A stretch of DNA of 64,000 bases, taken from NCBI GenBank assembly GCA_003255065.1, contig QAOA01006013.1, positions 1,046,885 through 1,110,884 on the forward strand, given 5' to 3'. The stretch's first letter is position 1, and every line of letters begins with the position of its first letter. The notes below the pieces were generated by a model, which did no database searches, was not told the DNA's origin, and worked only from the letters and a program-made list of their open reading frames with translations. The DNA comes from Cercis canadensis. Taxonomy: Eukaryota; Streptophyta; Magnoliopsida; Fabales; Fabaceae. Below, piece after piece: positions 57,722-64,000 of the stretch. A program made the position numbers and the translations under genes.

Positions 57722-60508
57722 ATGCACATATTAATACACCATAATGGTCGAATATATAATGGACCCCAATGTGTGATGTGTGAGGGAGCTTCAATCTATG
57801 GGTTAAACTTGAAGAACACTTGTGGATTAGATAGATTAAAGTTTCATATCCACAATAAGATGAGACTTGAAGCAAATCAAATAGTTGAGAAGATAATTTA
57901 TAGATTTTCAGTTTCAGTTAATCCATTATTTTATCTTGCATTTGAATTGGGATCTGATGGAGATGTTGAGATGATGTATGAGAGTAATGCCAAACATTCT
58001 ACTTTAGGTCCAATTGAGATATATGTGGACATTACGACCATGAATGTTGGTGGAGATGGAGGCCAAGCTGAAACTGTTGTAATTGGCTCAAGTTCATTTC
58101 CTTGTTCGAATCATTCTTATAGTCAAGTGGGAATAGAAGCTGACTCTTATTATCAACCAGAAGTTGGTTCACATGCAATTTATTATGGTTTGGGTACTTC
58201 TAGTCAAACGCATATGGTAGAAGGAGGCTATCGCTATGAAAATAACGACCCTTGGCTAAGTTCAGATGTTCGAGGTGGTGACATTGAAGTGAATGAAGTT
58301 ATATTAAGCCAACGTGGAGGTGAGCAAGAAAATATTAGTAGGGGCAATTCACCAGGTGATCCTCTAATTGACAGTAATGATGATGAAGATGTTGATTGCA
58401 GATCAGATAATGGAGAATCAAGTGGTGATAATGCAGGGGAAGACGTTCCAGATCTTAATGTGGAGGCATTGATGCAAGACCCAATAGCTGCAAGGGCGGA
58501 ACATGTTGCACCAATACAGACGATAATTGCACCGCATTATGGAAATATTGATTGGGGAGCAATGCAAATAGTTGACGATAATGACCAAGTAACAGGGTAC
58601 AGTGAATAGCAGAAAGGGGATGAATTCATGATCGGGCAGAAATTCAAAACAAAAGATGATCTCCAATTAGCTATAAAACAATACTCTCTTCATGCAAACC
58701 AACGTTTTCATGTGAAGGAGTCCAAACCGAATAAATTGAGTTTGATATGTTCAAACAATGTTGATGGATGTCATTGGAAACTTCGGTCATGCTTACGTAC
58801 CAGGAGCAAAGTATGGGAGATTAGAAAGTATAATGGGCCTCATACTTGCACAAATGCAATCTTGTCACAGGATCATGACAAACTAGACATTCAGGTGATT
58901 GCAGCTGCCATTACTGGAATGGTTCAAGAGAATGCTGGTGTGCCTATAAAAATGATACAGGAGCGCATAAAAGGCATGTACTCATATCAAATATCATACC
59001 GAAAAGCGTGAAAAGCAAGAGAAAGAGTGATCGCTATTGTGTATGGTGATTGGAAGCAAAGTTATGATTTATTGCCTAGGTGGATGACCGCACTTCAAAT
59101 GCATGCACCAGGAACGGTGGTTCAATGGTGTCTTGATGACCGATGGATGGGTAAGTCATCTGATGACCCTACGTTAAAGAGATTTAAGCGTGTCTTCTGG
59201 GCATTCAAGTTATGCATTGATGCATTTAAATTCTGCAAGCCAGTTGTCCAGATTGATGGAATTTTTCTGTATGGAAAATACAGTGGAACTCTACTCATCG
59301 CCACCACACAAGATGGCAGTAGGTCACCACTACCTTTAGCTTATGCAATTGTAGAAGGTGAGACAAAAGATGTATGGTCATGGTTTTTAACCCATGTCAG
59401 GCAGTACGTGGTTAGGAACATTCCAAATCTGGCTTTAATCTCAGACCGTCATGTTAGCATCTTAGCTGCAATTGAAGATGAACAAGTTGGTTGGCGTCCA
59501 CCATTGGGACATCATTTTTTCTGCTTGCGTCACGTGGTGAGCAATTGGAACAATGCTTTTAAAAATATTGACGTGAAACATCAAATCTACAGAGCTGGTG
59601 AGAATCTTAGTTTGTCAACTAAATTAAATATTATACAACTAAATGTTTAATTTTTTTAAATGTCTTTCACAGGTGTTCAGTTTGAGTCTAAGAAGTTCAA
59701 CGACTTAATGACAGACATCAAAATCGCCTGTTCCGATGAGCGTGCATAGAAGTATATAAGTGATATTGATCCTGAGAAATGGACGTAACATAGTGATACT
59801 AATGGGAGACGATTTGACTTAATGACAACCAATCTAGCTGAAAATGTGAACGGCACGTTGAAGGGGGTTCGTAGTATGCCTATCACAGCCCTTGTAAGAG
59901 CTACATACTACAGAATGAACCGTATTTTTATTGAAATGCGAGAAATGACTCATGCAAGGTTAGCGAGTAGACAAATGTGGACAGATGATGCAGATCAGAA
60001 GATGCGAGACAATGGTCAGTATGTTTCTTCACATCGAACAACTTTATTTGATAGAGATACTGGATCTTTTGAAGTAGATGAGACATTTGACTTGAGCGGA
60101 AGGGCGAGCGGGCGAATTTTTCCCCTAAACTTAAGAGATAAATGGTGTGGGTGTGGTCGATTTCAAGCACTTCATATTCCTTGTTCACACGCGATAGCTG
60201 CTTGTGCTTCTATTAGAGTCGATGCATGGGGTTACGTGAATCAAGTATATTCGACGCATAACTTAGTTAATGCGTACGGTGGCAAGTTTACACCAATTGG
60301 TGAAGAACTAGAATGGCCAACGATACAGGGTTTGACTATCATCCCTAACTCCTCGAAACTACGGGCCAAAGGTAGACCCAAGTCAACTCGCATACGTAAC
60401 GAAATGGATTGGGGCGAAAGCTCACGGAGTGCATTACGATGCGGGCTGTGTCGCATGGAAGGACATAACTGGCGTAGCTGTCCAAACAGAAGACAAGATC
60501 AACCATAA
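57722..60508 (+). pseudogene. MuDR-type MULE transposase (mudrA-like), inactivated by nonsense codons
   Basis: The frame runs from ATG 57722 to a stop at 60508, with one intron (59598-59672, phase matching). It is broken by TAG at 58607, TGA at 59009, TAG at 59747 and TAA at 59786. No frameshift is needed. Domains in order: an N-terminal PB1-like region (residues 1-100), an acidic linker, the MuDR N-terminal DNA-binding region (FKTKDDLQLAIKQYS, with CSNNVDGCHWKL), the MULE transposase core (VVQIDGIFLYGKYSGTLL, LALISDRH, HHFFCLRHVVSNW), the SWIM zinc finger (CGCGRFQALHIPCSHAIA), and a CCHC knuckle (CGLCRMEGHNWRSC). Catalytic-core acidic residues and both zinc fingers are still legible. Transcription would now give only truncated products. 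Confidence 0.92.
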
Positions 60509-60761
60509 TTAAGACTGTCATATTATTTTATCTGAACTTAGTTAATCATTACTTATATTTATCTCATATGAATGTTTATATTCAAGTTAGTTCTTAGTAA
60601 CCATATTTTCGACATTAGGTACATTATTTATTATAATCTGAAGTGCTTTAACTTATATTGTTTTCACAAAAGATAGGAACTACACACATATTATCAAATA
60701 TTATCAAATCTACAAGCCTACACACATATTACATATTACAATATTAAAAATAGAAAGGTAA

Positions 60762-63272
60762 CTACATGTTATCAAATCTACTACTAGTGAAGCACGTCCT
60801 AAGGTGTTTGTCACGAGTCGGCCGTCTTCGTTGACCCCTAGGTTGGGGAGCTGGAAGAGGCGTCGGCTGCGGAGGATCATCATACACGTCCGTAAAAAGG
60901 TAATCATATACATCATCTAATCTCAATCCGGCAGGATCAGCACCTATGTTTCCTCGATCAATATGAGGACTCCCAATGGGAGTAGCCAAAGGTTCGGCAT
61001 ACATGTCACCCAAAGCAGCTCGTGATGTCCTTACCGTCAGGTCTAGACACACATCAAGATCTACACCAAGCGCTGATTGGGGAAGACTAATGTTAGTGTC
61101 AAACATGTTGTGCTGAGGTGAAGGCATGGCCACGTTACATGCAATTTCAGACGAACTGGCCTTAGGCCCATCAAACTGAGAACGGTCCCTCGACATAGAG
61201 CGTAATACCGGGCTCCGATGCGATGGCCCCACCATATCAGTGGCCTCCTCTACTGGCCTGTAGTAATCAGAAAAATGTGACATGCCCTCACGCTGATTAT
61301 GTGTCATATCCTCCGACTGATCATGTGTCATACAATCTCCTTCAGGCTGACCCTGACTCATGTGAGGACCCTGAGTCTGCCCCATCGGGGCCCACTGGGC
61401 AAACTGTGTTCCCCAACTAAGATTAACTAACCCGTACTTAGCAAATAGTTGAGTCATATCACCCTGAAATGAAGAATACTGATCTGCAGTCCAATATGGA
61501 GGTGTGATAAATGATTCCCCATGAAATGGTTGGCTCGGTTGAAAGGGATGTGCTGGATGGTAAGGTTGTTGGAACCCAGGCATCCCCTGAAACTGGGAGC
61601 TATGCTCAAAAACAAGGGGCAGCTGCAAGGAAACGTCCTCATACTGCTGTTGCTGATGATGATATGTAGGTACAGAACAAGGGGGAGGCTGCGCCTCAGT
61701 CTGAACGGGAAGAGTCTGCTGTGGGACCGGAGCATGAGGCTGGGGAGGAGGCATATGGGCCTGTACATAATATGTCATCTGAGGTTAATGTTCATTTAAA
61801 ATTGAAGCGCAAAATATACGTTATACAGACATGCAACTGACCTGGTCACCAGGCATGAGGTTATTCGGACTCATCCACCTACGCGTGATCCGGAGATACC
61901 AAGGCATGTAATCTGCAGTGACTCCCATATCCCCAGAACACAACACGATGTTATTGCGTCGCAATCTCCACGCCTCGCAATACGCCTCATGGTACTGTGT
62001 CCATACTCTATCCTGGTTCCCTCTCATGGTAATCCTCTCTAATCGAGAGGAATACGGTTCAGGGGCAATGGGTATGCCCTGACAACCTCCGAACTGCCGT
62101 AACACTCTATCCGGATAGTGCATCTCGACCACGCTAAAGCATACTAATGGGACCCGCGCCGCCCATATGTCACGTCCAGCTCGGCAGTAAGGTGGCAGCT
62201 GCGCTCCGCAATAAGGTTGCCACATAATCTATGATTTACAAAAAAAAACACAAAGAAAAAAAATTTAAATTAAAACTTCATTTAAAACATATAAAAGTGG
62301 ATTACATCAATTGTAAGAAGTAGTAATAATGACTTATCTTACATCATTAACATTCAGACGATCAAAATATTGTCGATACCCTGCTAAATCATTGTCCACA
62401 TCCATGTCTCTATAACTGAGGGGGTGTTTCCACCTAATATATTAATTTAAATTAACAAAATATCGACATCAATTACGTGACAACTTAATTAAGATATACA
62501 CATTGTAATTTATTTTGCACATATACAAATAACAATATAGTTAAACCACAAACCTGCATGCAAGTGGTCCGCGAGGTCTTCTACCTTGCCGCGGAAGAAG
62601 AGGAGAAATTTTAGGAAATCTCTCATAAGCCCACACCTCTAGCAAGAACGCACAGCCTGCAAACTCCACTGTGCGGCCAAGAGACAACCTGCATAGGGAC
62701 CTATAAAGGTTCACCAACACTGCAGATCCCCAACTAATACGACCTGCAGCATCTTAATCCTCCAACAACTTTAAGTACATAAGGTGCACATAGTTACCAG
62801 TGGCGTCAGGGAGCAACCATCCCCCAAGCATCCGCAATATATGTGCTCTCGCGTGATACTGTATCTCCAACTCGGTAGCATTGTCTGGTAGTACAGCAAA
62901 TGTGTCTTGCAACCAAGTCATCCTTACTCTACCACCATACAAAGCATCCTCATCTGGCACAGCACCAAACAACTCCTGTGTTAGCTCCTGCCAGTCATGC
63001 TCACTACAACCACTGACAATGTTACCATCAACAGGAAGTCCCAATAAAATCTCAACATCCTGTAAAGTAACAGTGAACTCCCCTTTTGTCATGTGGAATG
63101 TGCGTGTTTCTGGTCGTCATCGTTCAATCAAGGCAGACAGCAACTCCCTATTAACTTTTAGAGGGGTCACTAATGCAGCCCCTCCTAAACCTGCTCTGCG
63201 AATATAGGGCATCAATCTATCATCATCCGGTGGCTCAACTATACGGTTACGCGATTTTATAAGTCTCTCCAC
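60762..63272 (-). pseudogene. Plant mobile domain (PMD) protein of the element, inactivated by stops
   Basis: Minus-strand exons, 5' to 3': 63272-62554, 62433-62343, 62228-61842 and 61778-60762. The phases agree. The start codon is not found, so an exon beyond 63272 is likely. Diagnostic PMD blocks are RPETRTFHMTKGEFTVTLQD, EILLGLPVDG, RAHILRMLGGWLLPD, ISWGSAVLVNLYRSLC and GCAFLLEVWAYERFP. PMD proteins include MAIN, MAIL1 and PP7-long-form homologues, and transposon-borne copies are known. A Pro/Gln-rich tail of more than 300 residues follows the domain, ending in a basic RRRPTRDKHLR segment. In-frame stops are TGA at 63117-63119 (in a position that is Trp in relatives) and TAA at 62754-62756. 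No frameshifts. Confidence 0.85.
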
Positions 63273-64000
63273 CTGCAATAATTTTGTTAACAGATTAACC
63301 ATAATTCTAAAAAATTGCTCAAATATCCAAACAAAGCAGAAATTAAACAAATATATAAATCAAGCATAAAAAATTTACAACTATAAACACTAAACCTTAT
63401 ACCTTATACCCTATACCTCTAAGCTAAACCTTAAACCCAAACCATATCTATAATCCGCATAACCTAAAACATGAAATCTTATATCCAAACTCGATACCTC
63501 AAATTCGAAACCACATTTCCATTCACAAAACTACAAAACATCAAACCTAACTCTATATCCCATTGTCATATCCTAAACCTTAAACATGAAACCCTTGATT
63601 ATTTTTTATAACCCTAAACTCTGATCCCCAAAATTAAAACTCAAAACCCTAACTGAAAACCCAATAACATTTCTCTTTCTAAAATCCCAAACCCTAACTA
63701 AACCCCTTAAATCAAATACCCCATGCGAAAATTCCCAACCTTAATTAAAAACCCTAAATTGCTCAAATCTAAAGTCTTAACCTAAGAGACAAATTCCTTT
63801 TACCCATAGGTGCTTCAATAAAAAAGTTCTTGAAATCTAACACTCTAACTGGTATGTGAACATACAAAAATGGTGAGAAAGCTATTGGTGTGGAAATTGA
63901 TTTCAAGGATGTTTTACTAACAGTTGACTAATGTTAGTTATCCTGAAACCGACCTTGGGCGTTGCACCTAATTACTTACATTCAAAATGTTTGTAATTTA
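63273..64000. repeat. C/A-rich degenerate telomere-like repeats upstream of the PMD gene
   Basis: From about 63390 to 63790 the plus strand is full of AACC-type words, including several AAACCCTAA or AACCCTAA telobox motifs (near 63612, 63646, 63689 and 63750) and many variants such as AAACCTTAAACCC. On the coding strand of the PMD gene these read as TTAGGGTTT. Spacing is irregular. The remainder to 64000 is unremarkable. Confidence 0.6.

Larger units (their letters stand above)
56383..64000. mobile_element. Mutator-like element (MuDR type) with convergent transposase and plant mobile domain genes
   Basis: The element holds a left motif array, a TATA box, a MULE transposase pseudogene on the plus strand, a plant mobile domain pseudogene on the minus strand, and a right AT-rich region with telomere-like repeats. 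The two genes end only about 250 bases apart, tail to tail, as mudrA and mudrB do in MuDR. Neither terminal inverted repeat nor a 9-bp target duplication was found. The right end may lie beyond the window. Confidence 0.75.

Noticed and set aside
1..64000. CRISPR arrays, bacterial operons or a viral origin
   Set aside because: Repeats here lack the regular repeat-spacer form, and the split genes and gene families are plant nuclear. No tRNA or rRNA gene was recognised apart from the tRNA-like SINE heads.

Overview
This window is nuclear DNA of a flowering plant, most likely a eudicot. The evidence is split genes with GT-AG introns, a DYW-class pentatricopeptide gene, a HASTY orthologue, a plant-type eIF2B-epsilon, a Mutator-like element carrying a plant mobile domain gene, and AT-rich intergenic DNA. 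The species is not assigned. Several isolated N bases and one 47-N gap show a draft assembly.

Positions 1-35,100 are a gene-rich stretch, almost all on the + strand. It holds the 3' part of a phytyl-ester-synthase-type acyltransferase (624-2702), an intronless Tyr/Gly/Asn-rich repeat protein (4340-6082), a dead aspartic protease gene split by a SINE (7788-9336), a PLS-DYW pentatricopeptide protein (10147-12606), a DRB2-type double-stranded RNA-binding protein (14526-17187), an N-terminal Met-Gly-Cys CDK-like kinase (18934-24323), and HASTY/exportin-5 in 22 exons (26671-35091). I built the exon models by joining reading frames at GT-AG borders and checking that the phase carries through. The kinase, HASTY, DRB and eIF2B models all stay in frame from ATG to stop.

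Positions 35,100-46,000 are AT-rich and repeat-rich. They contain a cluster of three tiny two-exon genes (37233-37854, 40972-41563, 42570-43199) for proteins of about 64 residues. Each has a Pro/Gly-rich head, a Cys-rich hydrophobic centre like a CYSTM module, and a collagen-like Gly-Pro-Pro tail. The third copy looks broken. This cluster is my main candidate for something poorly described. The same stretch has a second SINE, a long inverted repeat, a LINE 3' remnant and most of the assembly scars.

Positions 46,046-55,401 (- strand) are the complete eIF2B-epsilon gene in 15 exons. Positions 56,380 to the window end are a decayed MuDR-type element. A long array of CACGGTT-like motifs and a second array of AAGCGTG motifs lead into a TATA box and a MULE transposase gene (57722-60508). 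A plant mobile domain gene (60762-63272, - strand) runs toward it, so the two genes converge like mudrA and mudrB. Both are inactivated by in-frame stops without frameshifts.

Functionally, DRB2-type protein and HASTY both belong to small-RNA pathways, eIF2B-epsilon controls translation initiation, the PPR protein should edit organelle RNA, and the acyltransferase should act in chloroplast lipid metabolism. Nothing suggests that these housekeeping genes form one pathway.
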